The notes below the pieces were generated by a model. The model saw only the letters and a list, made by a program, of their open reading frames with translations. It was not told the DNA's origin and ran no database searches. Below, piece after piece: positions 23,712 to 35,840 of a stretch of 64,000 nt of DNA. The translations under genes and the position numbers were made by a program. Origin of the DNA: Cheiracanthium punctorium (lineage: Eukaryota; Arthropoda; Arachnida; Araneae; Cheiracanthiidae); NCBI GenBank assembly GCA_038373885.1, contig JAWZYV010014451.1, positions 620,001-684,000 on the forward strand, written 5' to 3'. Positions within the stretch are counted from its first letter, which is position 1, and the number at the start of each line of letters is the position of its first letter.

Positions 23712-26659
23712 TTGCATTTATAAGTTCAACTAAATGAAGAAATTATTTGCCATAGTATCCATGTACGCTATAAATTAACATAAGAGTCACTCTGTTCTGT
23801 ACTGTGGTGTAAGCAGAATTTAGCAAATTTATATTAAATTAAAATTATATCTACTAAATTTGCAACGATATAACTGAAAAGTTACCTAAGAATTAAGTCA
23901 TCATTCTTAAAAATGTACAAAATTTATTATTTGCATGTAAGAAAACTAAATATTACCTCTTTATCGTATTTGTAAAATAAACCTAAGAAATTTTTCATGA
24001 TTTACACTTTTTGTATAAAAATTTAAAAACTTAAAATATCAACTACGCTGCTCTCTGCGTTTAACAGAAACCTTACTGCAATGAAATATCCAACTTGAAA
24101 TGTCCCGTTCACGTGAACATACGAGCGTGATTCTTTTCAGAGTAATTTATTCTTTTTCTTTTGAACTGACCCGCAGACGTGCCCATGTTTCGGAATCACG
24201 TAATAAGTAAGTGTGTGTAAGAGCATGGTATGTCCCTTGGGTCAGACTGCAGGGCACATTCTCCGAAAATAATACAAATATGTATAGATTTGTTTTTTTC
24301 TCGAGGGAATATGAGACTAAGAAACCATTTGCACATTTTCTCTTTTTTAAGATTGTGGATATTGTGTTTCATTACCTTAAAACAAATATGAGATGCCTTA
24401 TATTTTTTCTTTTGTGTCGTTCCAATATACAAATAATCGTTAGTATGCTTTTAGCATAATTCATTGTACGAAAATTTAATATGTTGGTGAAACGTGGTGC
24501 CAGGTGCATTTAAAGTAATTCAAATGTAATAAAAATTAGTTTAAATGCATGCTAATTATTTTAAATCCTCATGTTTATTTATGTAAAAAGTAGCTTCTTT
24601 TCCATTTGTATACCTCTAATACATACTATTTTTATGTATAATTATTATTTATTTCTGTGTGAAGTTATTAATTTTTTTAATCTTTCAAAACTGGACAATA
24701 TTTGACTTTATTTTGCAATATTAAACATTTACCTTGGTCTCTTAATTTCTCAATACTGTACTGTATCAGACAATTTAAATTTGTGTAAGGCTATAAAATA
24801 TTATACAATAATATTTAGATTAGATTAATGAACCTATTAGATTAATGAACTATATTCCAGCATTTTACTTTACATTTTTACTTGTTTGCTGTAATTGTTC
24901 ATAATCTGTCATTTGAAATAAAATACCCGGAAAATTTCTTGTTTCATTGGGTTCGAGCACTACTTTTATTTTTAAATGGATATCAGAAAAGGCTCGTTTT
25001 TGTATCGTTTGCTCTACATTGTTTCAAATATTACAAGCGAAAGAGCCAAAAAAGACTCGAAATTTAATTACTTTTACTATTTTAACTGCGAGAAGAAATA
25101 TACTCTCTAGATAAAAGAAGTGTAAAACTGGATAATTCTAACGTTGTTCTGCATGTCGATGGTGATGTATGATTTCATATTTTGGAAGGTTGAGTAAAGA
25201 AAATACTATTGCCAATAAAAACGTGACAGTTCATTGACAATATTTTTAAAATAAAGAAACGGACGGTAGTCGCAGTACTTTGCAACTTCTTAGAAAAAGG
25301 TAAAATCGTGCGTTGTACAGTTAAAACAGCGTATTAGATATCACAAATGATATAAAGCTCCAATTAAAGTTCTTTTACATTCTTGATGATGTATCTTTTG
25401 TACTAAAAATATCCTAAATTGGTATAGTTTTCATGTGTAAAGTGCATTATCATTACATAATTTACACATATCGACGTATAATATTACTGAATTTACTGCT
25501 GTTCTAAATTCTTGTTAAACAGAAAAAAAACATTTAAAAATATAGTAACTAATATAATTTTCAATAAAAGTTTTATCTAACTGAATTTTAAGATAAGAAC
25601 GCATCTAGTTTGCATAAATTATTTTGTAAAAACGCATCTCAGAGTTTCTTATTTCTATGCGTCTTTTGAGGAGAGTTTTGTTTATTATTATAAATCTGAA
25701 AAACTTGCAGCTGCATTTAAAATGTATCGCGTAACAATTCATATTGTTATTCATAAGGAAAGGAACTTTTTCCTCATTTTCTTCTTATCAGAATTTTTGT
25801 TCTCACGGCGCGTTGTACTTCAGAACTATCAAGGAATATCTTATGGCAGTTTCTTTTAGTTTCAAGTTATGGCTTTCAGATTTTATGCAAACAACCAATT
25901 CAAGAAAAAAAATGCTTAGTGAGAAAATTTTAATATTTGCATGTCTTAAAAGTCTAAAATTACCATAATTTATTCTACACTGTGAATGGGAATTTTTAAA
26001 CAAGCTTCAAATTTATTGATCTTTTTTTTTCTTAAAATATATATATTGAAAGTTTCAAAATATAGCCCAACCTTATACCTTATTTAACATGCATTTGCGA
26101 TTATGTTTCAGATTTTTAAATAACAAACATGTATTTTCTAGAATTTCTTAAAAGAATATTTAAACAGAAAACAATTTTTTTACTGAAAAATTGTTTTTCT
26201 TTACTAATTAAAATACTGTTCCAAAATATAGTCTATAGACTTTTTGTAATATTCAGTTTATTTGCGATTGTAAATTTCAAATACAGATTTTTTATTATTT
26301 TTTTATTTAATTTGTTAGCTTTATAAAGTTCTTTTTTTACAAAACTATATGATCTTATGGACTTTTTGTATTTAAAAATGCTTTATGTGACATTTGTAGC
26401 AGTTTTACTGGCATGTTACGGTCTATTATTGAAAAAGAATGTAAATGTTTCTTAGAGAAAGCATACGTATTACCTGCCAAGTAAAGTTTTTTGATTAATT
26501 TGTTTTTATTATGTGATTTCTTAAAAAGTTCTTTTTCTATAAACATATTTAGGGACATTTTTGTTACTATTAAAATATTTTATGTAGTATTTGTTGCAGT
26601 TTTACCGGCATTACGTGAAAAATAATGTAAATATTTTATAGTCAGAGGAAACACGCGTT
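23712..26659. other. Long AT-rich spacer
   Basis: No gene seen. It holds a 12-bp perfect palindrome GTTCACGTGAAC at 24107-24118 (an E-box core CACGTG) and a short local duplication of ATTAGATTAATGAAC at 24820-24850. The paired blocks at 26340-26430 and 26530-26610 share TTTGT(A/T)GCAGTTTTAC(T/C)GGCA and so form a small direct repeat. Confidence 0.45.
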
Positions 26660-27290
26660 TTATCTGCGTTTTAAAGGCTTTATTTATATGCGATTTGTGA
26701 ATATCAGTTAACGGGAATGCGACATTATTCGGGGTCTCTACCAGCCAGAACTTGAGGAAAGTAATATACATAATTCTTTTCAAATTTCGAACAAATAGCG
26801 TTGCTCCATGCTAAAATCAACATTGGACTCAACACATGTTAACATTGGACAGAAACGTAAATTCGGATCCCTAGAGATTGACAATAGAAGTATTTGAGTG
26901 CTCTTCAGGCACTTTCCAGTCAATACACTAAGTGCACTTGGCTCAGATGCTTTCCCGTCAATTGTTTTGGCAAGGTCATCAGAAGCAGTTCGCTGATGAA
27001 GTTGACGTATTTTCCAGTGCACAGAAGAACTTAATTTCTCTTCAAGGCCCCTAATTGCACCTGCATTTATGCCGGTATCAGTCACTTTCTCTTCAATTCC
27101 AATGAAGCTTAATTCTGACAAATCAAAAGCATTCTTATTCACTAAGCTGAAGATGCCGTCGGAAGTATGTAATCTTTTATCCAGTACAACAATGGTTTTA
27201 ACGTCATGTCCACCACCTATTCTCCTTTTTATGTCATTTTTTCAGGAGTCCTCTTTCACTTGTATTTTTTTTACAGAGCTGCACTGAAAA
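26660..27290 (-). pseudogene. Remnant of a multicopy, transposon-like gene (unnamed)
   Basis: The 120-residue frame 27142-26780 carries GAIRGLEEKLSSSVHWKIRQ, then LAKTIDGKASEPSAL, LTGKCLKS and FSMEQRYLFEI. The upstream minus-strand frame adds KTIVVLDKRLHTSDGIFSL. Downstream, after a stop, come QVLAGRDPE and YSQIAYK. The order resembles a large family of uncharacterised proteins I recall from spider genomes (RLLE..PLQW..CLLH, then DGKTSGP, IGK and STDQ.YLLEI). In those the GCDGT and LHANELPLRHL positions are conserved; here they are altered or lost. The function of that family is not known to me; copy number suggests a mobile origin. Internal stops indicate a pseudogene. Confidence 0.45.
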
Positions 27291-27295
27291 ACAAA

Positions 27296-27655
27296 TATTA
27301 CAACACAACGTGTGGGCAGACGTAACGCCAACACGTTTTGATGTTGCCGTTACGTTTATCCTCACGTTGTGCTGTAGACTGTGACAATTTGCTATATAAT
27401 GTTCTTCGTGATTGGCTTAGCAACGTCATTACGTCATTTTGTGAGTGGATTTACAACACCCAGTGCTGTATTATTTTACAGCACAGCGTGTGGGTAAACC
27501 TAACGCCAACACGTTGTGATGTAGATTGTGCCAGTTGCCATACAATCATTGCCATAGGTTCTTCGTAATTGGCTTATCAATCATTTTTGAGAGGATTTTC
27601 AAAACACAGTGCTGTATCATTTTACAGCAATATGTGTGGTAAAATTACAGGTGTT
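27296..27655. repeat. Degenerate tandem repeat, about 178-bp period
   Basis: CGTGTGGG followed by TAACGCCAACACGTT occurs at 27309 and again at 27487. A reduced third start (TGTGTGG) lies at 27633. Between them, GTTCTTCGT(G/A)ATTGGCTTA and ACACCCAGTGCTGTAT / ACACAGTGCTGTAT also recur in the same order. This is about 2.2 copies with indels and no open frame. Confidence 0.7.
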
Positions 27656-28029
27656 TCTTACACTGTGATTTTGAAAATGTTAAACATTTACGTTTGCATA
27701 TGTGAAATATACGTTGGATATCTGAAAATAATACACCGATCTTCCTCAAGTAGGTTTCATTTGTTCTTTGTGCGTATTTTTTCAGCGGGTGGATTTCATT
27801 GTCGCATATTATAATGCGCTTTTTCAATTGATTTGAGTAGCGCTTTTATAATAGATGATTTGTAATGTGTATTCCGTACTTCGTCAGCAATGATATCATG
27901 CAGTTTCTGCAGAAACAGGGACATATATTGAACCTTTTTTTCTAAGAGTATTTTCTACTAAGTAGTAATGGATCATTTTATTTTCGTTGTTAGGTAGCAC
28001 ACTGTCATGCATCTCCATATAACAGTCAA

Positions 28030-28330
28030 GGATAGGGAGCCAACCAGTGATTAAGTGGATAAGACACTGAACTTTGGTAGATGGCTGAAGTTTGAGGTTC
28101 CAAGGTTCTCGCTTATTGAGCGGCTATCGACTTGACGGTTTGGAGTTTCGGGGGGGGGGGTTCTCCAGATGTAACTCACATACGTCTAAGAACCCCTCTA
28201 ACAAATCCTTTGCAAAACACATGTCCCGTCACCCCCTCAAGCAGATGTCCCTCGAATAGCTTTGCCTTATACCAGCCAAGACTGGGATAGCGGAATCACT
28301 TTCATTTCTTGTTTCCGCCAGTTAAATTAG
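28030..28330 (+). repeat. Possible tRNA-like SINE
   Basis: A patch less AT-rich than its flanks. GTGATTAAGTGGATAAGAC resembles a Pol III A box context, and GAGGTTCCAAGG about 50 bp further resembles a weak B box. G- and C-runs follow (12 Gs at 28150-28161). The B box departs from the consensus and no target duplication was found, so the call is tentative. Confidence 0.3.
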
Positions 28331-31217
28331 TTGAACGACGCAACGCAAATCACAGTATATTCTGCTTAAATCAGGGTCCTGGGTGTGAAATAACGTCTTG
28401 CACTCTTGTTAAGTCAAAGTTGATATGTATTACTTTAAAGGAGGTTGCAAGTTTAAAATCAACACGGTAATTAACAAAAAGCATGTGATAGGGAAAGTTA
28501 TTCATGTTGATATCAAGTTGGCAGAGGAAGGCTGTTCTTTTATCTGCTTTGTGCTTTGTCTTTTATCAGTTTATTGTGCTATTTAAGGTGAAAGAAGACA
28601 AACTTTAACACGTTTAGGGTGTCTAAGAATTAATTTTATACTCACGTTTAGGGTGTCTAAGAATATTATATATGTACTCAAAGGTGTAAATAAGTAACAT
28701 GGTGGCATTTCATATTTTTAATTTTGAAAAAGGGGGGGGGGCAGATTATTTTAAAGCATGTTTAAATTTCGCCAAAAATCATCTTATTAACGTAGATGGA
28801 CACCGAAAAATAAAATTTGGATCATTACTAAGAGTTCACACACAGCAAGAACGCAGTTTCCTTTTACTGTAGTTTCCTAATCATACTTTAATTAAAGAAA
28901 CATTTTCTGAAAACGAGTCTAGGGGAATTCTAGTTTCGTACTCTGATATAAATGAGAAAAACTTCAGACAGTCATTCAAAATTACAAAGAGTATGAAAAT
29001 ATTACTTATTTCCTATTAATTATTATTGTCCGCATTGCTTTTGCATCTGATACCTACACAAGTACACATGGGCAATATAAATGTATATTAAAACTGGAAT
29101 AGGACAAATTGTTAATATTCATAATTTGTATGTTATTATCTGTAGTTTTTGAAAAGTGGCTTCTTTTATTAAAATTTATGATTCATATTTTCACATTTAA
29201 ATCCATTTAACTGATTTTGCAGAGTCATTCAAGAATTGTAATACTTGAAATGCATGGATTTGGAAAATACAGAATGTGCAATTTATGTATAAAAGTATTT
29301 ATCGATGTTACGTAAACATGCACTATTCTTTAAAAGCATCTTAATATATTTCTGAACAATGAAAAAAAAAATCTTTAATAAGGGAAGTTTATTTTCAGAA
29401 TAATTTATCATAAAATATAGTTTTCTTTTTAATTCTTGTATAAATTGCATTCTTAGAATGAAGATAAATAAAGCATTTTCTTTTGTTATGAATAAATCTA
29501 TTTCAATTGAACAAAGAAACTGAAATCTTAGCCTTAGTAAAATACTTTTTTAAATAAATGAATCTGACTTAACTTAAGAAAACTTTTTCCGCAGTCTTAA
29601 TAAAAACAAACTTGATTAGAAAAAATCCAATTTTTTGTCTGATTCATTTTTATTAACTTATTTCCATACAGAAACGCTTTAAGCTTATCGGATAGCTCAA
29701 TATAAATAAACGAAATTATACTTTTCCCTGAAAGTTGATTTTAGAAAAGTCAGACTAGGGGAAACTTCCTAGGCCTATTTTCCTTTTAAAATTCATCTTT
29801 GTCAGTGAAAGCTTTTGCAGATTTTATGGAAATCGATTTCGTTTAGAAATGCAAATATGATACTTTTAGTAAAAAAGGTATATTTGTTGAAGTAAAATTC
29901 CGCATAGAATGTGATCATATAGGTCGATAAACTCCATACCAGTTTTGAAAGACTCAATCTAAAAATCGTATGACTCTTGGAATAAATTTAAATAAAAAAT
30001 TGTGTGAAGGCAAACACTTGTAGAGCTTTTTAAGATGATATTGAACTGTTTGAGTTTTTAAAGATTTAATCAAATTTCTAGTATTTTGAATTTTTGTTAT
30101 TGCTTTTCGTATGATTATTAAATATGCCTATAGTCTTGTGACTTCGATGAAATATGCCTATAGTCTTGTGACCTCTTGAATATAAAGTTATTAGAAATAT
30201 CTCAACAATCGAACTGCTCGGTTGCTAAAAGTGAAGTTAAGCTGATTCTAAAATAACCGGATCCATTTTTTTTAAGTGAATAGTGCACAGAAATAAACTC
30301 AAATGGTGGCATGTAAGTAAATTTCTAAACAAAAGTATTTCCCGTAAATTTGTTTTTCCAATTCGAATTACTAGAATGTTCAGAACTTCGAAGTACTTAA
30401 CATTTACCTCATACCATGAAACACTGTTCTAACTGCAGACATAAATCTTTTTCAGGTGGAATTTATTTGTTTGCAAAGATCTAATCAAATTCTATCATTC
30501 TTAATTTTTTCGAGTGCTTTATTTTAATAATAAATCTGTTATTTTTAGGAAATCATATAAATTTTAAACGAACTTTTAACGAATTTAATTGGCCTAGAAT
30601 CTTGGAAAGCATCAGAATGTCGCTTTACAAGTTATACTCTAAAGTGTTACAAACAATGAACCTACAGGAGTTTCGAAACACTCAGGAAATATGCTAAATG
30701 TACGGGATTTTGAAATATTTCCCTAAACAGGGAATTTCTTGGGCAATTTTTGAAGGGGATTCCGTGCTTGTGATTTTTTTCTGACAGTTGTATGAGACGT
30801 ATAGCTTCATTGTTAGTATTAGTCCATAGGATATTGGGTGACGAAACGTTATTAATTTTGAGAGTTTAATATCATTGGTTTGCCTTTAAAGCTGATCAAA
30901 ACTCCTGTGAAAACGATCGCTTTTCAAAAAGAACACACTTAAATGTAACTATTCTTATGATAGTTTCAAGAAAGGTAAATAGAAGTTTGTGACGCATTAG
31001 AAATATTTATCTTTGAAAATTTCTTGAAATCTGAAACGAATAAATTGCTTTATGATTTTTTTGTTACATTTGCAAAAAAATAAGTAGAATATGGTAAAGT
31101 AAGTTCACTAATACATTTTGTTTCGTTTTTAATTCAATAAATAAAGAACTGTTTTAAGCTAAACAAGCATTCTCACGATATCATTAAATATGTAAAAGGA
31201 ATGTGCAGAATGTCATA
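28331..31217. other. AT-rich spacer with short tandem duplications
   Basis: No gene seen. A 22-bp string CACGTTTAGGGTGTCTAAGA occurs at 28609 and 28643. AATATGCCTATAGTCTTGTG repeats with a 30-bp period at 30121 and 30151. A G9 tract lies at 28732-28741. Confidence 0.5.
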
Positions 31218-31708
31218 CAGTGTGCCCACTTAAGTCCTTTCTCACACCATCAACTTCCGATCCGCAAGTTCTGTAGTTATAAAAGTTGGGACTATGTATA
31301 GTTAAGTAGCTGTGTGCTATGCAATGAATCCACTTAAGCGCTACCGGGTGGCTACATTGGAAGGTAGCGTTCTTGTGTCAAGAACGGTACGAGATACGGA
31401 AAAAAATGTCAATCAGAAAGTTGTTCAGCATCATCGATAGAGTAAGAAAGAAAACCTTCCGACCACTATGCGAGAATTATTGCCCACATTAATCCACGAG
31501 TGGAAGGCATAAAATGCACTTTTGATTGATCGTATTTTCCAAAGCTGCACCTTCATGATACTAATATCATTTCCCCAGTTGGCGCTGTAAGAGGTTTCAT
31601 TGCTTAGCGCATAGGCTGCTTTACTATAACTAAACCCCACATTTATGATTATACCTCGCACCGTTCTGAAGTTAATGGGGTGGCAATAGGACTATAGCTG
31701 GCACACTG
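31218..31708. mobile_element. TA-flanked element, 491 bp (Tc1/mariner-type MITE)
   Basis: The ends are CAGTGTGCCCACTTAAGTCC and a complementary GGACTATAGCTGGCACACTG, flanked by TA at 31216-31217 and 31709-31710. The match runs about 22 bp with a few mismatches. The interior has only short frames and no transposase motif, so the element is non-autonomous. It may be a deletion derivative of a Tc1-like element not present in this window. Confidence 0.75.
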
Positions 31709-31710
31709 TA

Positions 31711-34469
31711 TACGTAATTTGTTACTAACGATTAAATATGGACTAAGGCAGTTGCATTAAAAAATGTACTTCTCATATCATTTTGTGACGAAGTTACTTT
31801 AAAAAAATAACTCTGTGCTTACAAACTAAAATTAACTATGAATCTTTCAACTGCATAGAACTATTTAGATTTGTGACAAAATTTCATAAATAAGTAATAA
31901 ACCGGGATAAACATTCCTCTTCAGTATAGGAACTAAAATTACTTTACACAGCAAGAACAAAGTAGTAAAAAATATTTTACAAATTTAAGATCGTTTTATT
32001 TAATTGAGGTTTGTTTAGAAGGTAAATAAATCAGGTGTTACTGTTGAAATTGTAGTTGAAATTTAATAAATGGATTATATCTTTTATGAAAAAAAAAATT
32101 ACACGAAAAAAATATTCTTGACCATGTTCAATATATTGAATACACTTCCAGCTTCTAGTCACTTCATATTTCAATCTTACGTCAGCGTCAGTAAAGATTT
32201 TGCGTTTCGTAGAACTGTGGTTGAGAACTTTTCTTTAAAAAAATATTATGTGACATAAGTGAGTCCGGAATGATTTATGATCACATATCTGGAATTTTCA
32301 GTGGCAACTAAAATTTTACCATAGCAAAAACTGTCAGATTGGATTCGTGTTAAGTCATTACTTATAGTTTAACAATTTCTTTTCTAAATAAAACGTATAA
32401 TATAAAATTATTTTTTAATTAATTTTTCAATCATTTCTATAAATTTTTTGGACACAAATGAAAGCGTATTTTACATTCATATGTGCATAAGCGGCTATCA
32501 CTGCAGGAGTACTTTCTGTTTGTAGGGAATTTCCGTTATAAATAAAATAAATTAAGATTACATTCTATGTGTGCATTTGTATTAGTGCAGCTCTTATGGG
32601 ACATAATTCGATAGAAATAAAAAATGGTTAAATACACGCACCGTTATTTCCTTAATCTGAACTAAAAATGTTTATAGGACATTAATTATTCTCTCTTGAC
32701 GTAATATATCTCTATGAGAATGTTGTTTCTCCTTAAATTAAATATTTAGTTTTATGTTATGACTGCTACAGATTTATATTTTCTGAATCACATCATGGTC
32801 TTCATAATCCATGATAATTGACAAAAAATTCCAATATCGATAAAGTACGGTTTACGCCATGGTTGGCCCCTCTGTCTGCTACATAATACAGATTGCCGGT
32901 TTCTTTAATATTTAAAATTTTCTTGTTTTAATGGGGTAACAGGAATTATCACTATGCTTACATCATTCAAAATTTAAAATTCCGTATTGATGTGTACACT
33001 CTATATAACAGCTAGATAACAACCCTGCATTGATAAAAAATGTAAGTTTTTAAAATACGACTACCTGTAGGGAAATTCCAGTATAGCATACCCAAATAAA
33101 ATCTTAAGCGATTTCTTGAGCAATTTTTTAAGAGCTCATTTCCTTAAAAGTTTACTTGAACTATCATTTTTAACTTGCGTCACTTTAGATGTACGGATGC
33201 GACAACTCGACCTCGTAGCAAAACATTAGTTTCAGTCCTTCCGCTGTGCTTCCTACGGGTATAACATAACCTTCTGAACACGTTCAAATCTAAATTAAAT
33301 TTACGTATTTTATCGCTCGCAGCTTTTTCGATCTACGCTTGCTTAATCAGTTCTTCGCATATTTTATCAGTCCCTAATTCATGAACTTGGCTGTTCACAT
33401 TCGTATTTCTGGGCTACAGTCTCGTACATCCTTTACCTCCATTGAAATAAATTATATGTTGTTATGAAACAGCGGTAGATACTAAGCTTGTAACTATAAA
33501 TTGTTTGATAACTTAATAAAAACCTTCATATTTCTGCTAAAATTAAATGTCTCTTTTAACTTAAAATATTCATTCTAAAATTCTAGATTGTCATTTTAAT
33601 ATCACCATTTCAGTAATCATTATAAACTAGAAATCAAAGCCCGTTATGGAGGCTATTACAACGGGCGCTATGAAAAACATTTGATGAAAATATGTCTACA
33701 CTGAGCATATTTAATGTTGTCCACCTAAAACAAATAACTTCACATTTAATTTTTATTATATACCCAGATCAAATTTCATGCTCTTCTTGAAACGTGCGGA
33801 AATTTTTCGCGTTCGAACGATTTGTTTTTGTGAAAACAGTCACTCTTATATGAATGCTTCATTCAGACGATATCATTCTAATGAAAAGTAAAATTGCTCT
33901 ATGCTATCGAGAAAAACTATTTTTAACGAATTAGAATCGTAACTTCCCTTCAAAGCCTGAGGACCATGACTTCAATTTGACGCCATGGTGATCGCGGCAG
34001 TTAATTTTGTCTCGCAGATGATTAACTTTTTCTTTAATTCTCGGAAATAAAATGGAGCTGGGAATGGCAAAAAATCGCTTTAAAATTAGGGAACGGGCGG
34101 ATTTTCAAATTTTTAAAATAGAGCAGATTGTTTTCCATATTTTTATACACACTTATGAAAAATTTATACGGATTGTACAAACGGTGTAGATGTTATTACG
34201 CTCATAGTGCTTAACATTTTTATATTTTTGGAGTAATGGCGGTAAAAGTTTTATCTTGGAGTGGTTACCCGGAATTGCTAGAGAGTCAGTGAATCAGTGA
34301 GTCAGGGATCAGCGAAACTACATAGTAGGATTTTCCTCTTACCAGTGTAAAAGTTTTACTCCGATAAAGTAAATTCAAAGAACTGATAGAAAGGCATATT
34401 TGCTTCTGAATAAGAGTGATTCTTTTCTTTTACATATTTGTGCCAAGATATTCAATGTCTGAATAAGAA
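31711..34469. other. AT-rich spacer
   Basis: No gene or element recognised in nearly 2.8 kb. A short hairpin-forming CCCGTT/AACGGG pair lies at about 33640-33665. A local repeat of GTCAGTGAATCAGTGAGTCAG lies near 34287. Confidence 0.45.
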
Positions 34470-34930
34470 ATAGGGAAAGTTGCCTAAAATGATCCTAGCT
34501 GCTAAAAAGATCCACTTAACATCCACATGGCTTTTCTTCCACACAGTTAGCGCTATCTACCGGATAACACATTAAATAGTTGTGCCAAGTTAAGAAGTAG
34601 CAATGGGGATTTTAAAGTGATAAGACTATTAGGCGTCTAAATAGAATTAATTGAAAAATTGGATTTTTTAAAATTTTTTCATAAAGCAAGCACTAACTTC
34701 CCAATTTATTTAGATAAACAGTCTGCCATGTGCAGAAGTATGGCTTGGTTTACATACTGTAGTTTAATTTTTAGATTATTCTTTAGCTTAGATCCAGTGT
34801 CGAAAAAACCTAGGTGGGTGAAAGATGCATGCGCTAGGATACCTGAGAATGGTGTCCATGTGCATTTTTTGTGATCTGTGCTCAACTATTCTGAGTTTCC
34901 GAAGTGGCATAAAAGTACATTACTTAATTT
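34470..34930 (+). repeat. About 450-bp interspersed repeat, copy 2 (forward)
   Basis: The partner of 23281-23711, in the opposite orientation. It begins TAGGGAAAGTTGCCTAAAAT and ends near CCGAAGTGGCATAAAAG. The frame 34659-34874 lies inside it and is not supported by the sister copy. Its 3' end lies about 15 bp from the tail of the SINE candidate at 34945. Confidence 0.75.
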
Positions 34931-34944
34931 ATTTGTGCTTTTAT

Positions 34945-35178
34945 ATATTTATGTATTTATTTATTTATTTTCCGATGGGCTGGCATTTGCTTATTTAGCA
35001 TTCGCAACTACTAAGGCCCGAACCACTGACCATTTTATTATGGGAGTACCCATTGGGCGGCCAGAATTATCCCCAATGAAGGGACGGACAATTAACACCC
35101 ATGCTTAAGCATGGATTCGAACGCGGACCCAAGGCTGTGATAGAATGGTTCTTTAGCCATTACATCATATGGGCGACA
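34945..35178 (-). repeat. tRNA-derived SINE candidate
   Basis: Read on the minus strand it starts near 35175. A Pol III A-box-like ATGGCTAAAGAACCAT lies at about 35161-35145 and a good B box GCGTTCGAATCC at about 35124-35113, some 35 bp apart as in tRNA genes. The body (CAATGGGTACTCCC, GCCAGCCCATCGG) is unrelated to tRNA. The 3' tail is an (AAAT)n run at about 34973-34945. No cloverleaf can be folded with confidence and no target duplication was identified. Confidence 0.55.
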
Positions 35179-35587
35179 TTTCTGCATTTATTTTTGGCCA
35201 TAATTTTTGAATTATAATTTCCAAATATTCTGTTGTTTTATTGATTGTGGCCCTTTTTATTTTAAAATTTACATAAATTATGTGCTCTAACTGATTCTAA
35301 AACTTATTTTATTTCATTATGTACAGTCATAATTACTTTAACATCTTTTTATTTTACCAATGAAAATAATTTACAATTATTTTTAAGCAAAAGATCATGT
35401 TGCACTTTGGTTGTAGCGTAAAATAATCGTTTGGTCACTTTTTCAAAATTCATTTCTTTTAATTATTTGATGTGGTTGAAAGTATTATTGAAATAAGTTT
35501 ATAATGCAAAATATAGTGTAAAACATTCTAAGAAAAATACCAAAGTTTTATATAAAAATTTATGTTATTTATACATGTTTTCCGTCC
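35179..35587. other. AT-rich spacer
   Basis: Nothing recognisable. Confidence 0.4.
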
Positions 35588-35840
35588 AAGTGAAGCAGCA
35601 CCCGGCTAGACCAGTGCTTGGGAGGGTGGATCGGCCGGGCATACCGGCCGGGCTGCTGTGGGACCGTCTACGCTAATGAGAGTTGGCGCACGTAAAATCC
35701 GTCGTAGCTCCAATGTCCTCCATGTTTAACGCTAGCTCTGGGAGTGCCGATTTCAGATGGTTGGTCCCTCATCTGGAATTGGTTCAAAATTAGGGTACTC
35801 CGAGCTAAGTCGGTATTCAATCACACATTAAACCTAATCC
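35588..35840 (+). repeat. Possible 5S-rRNA-derived SINE (SINE3-like)
   Basis: A sharply GC-rich block in AT-rich DNA. AAGTGAAGCAGCACCCGGC followed by AGTGCTTGGGAGGGTGGAT resembles the internal promoter of 5S rRNA genes (A box around AAGCAGC, C box around AGTACTTGGATGGGTGACC) in the right order and spacing. The preceding 5S part is absent or unrecognisable, and the following 180 bp are not 5S. A GCCGG/CCGGC hairpin lies at about 35625-35650. A 5S-derived SINE or a decayed 5S pseudogene fused to another repeat would fit; similarity by chance cannot be excluded. Confidence 0.35.

Noticed and set aside
24107..24118. E-box palindrome GTTCACGTGAAC as a regulatory site
   Set aside because: A single 12-bp palindrome with no nearby gene; expected by chance in a window of this size at low but real frequency.
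28150..28161. G-run as a G-quadruplex
   Set aside because: A single uninterrupted G tract without the spaced G-runs needed for a stable intramolecular quadruplex.
34659..34874. 71-residue plus-strand frame
   Set aside because: It lies in the 450-bp repeat; the sister copy at 23281-23711 does not keep the frame.
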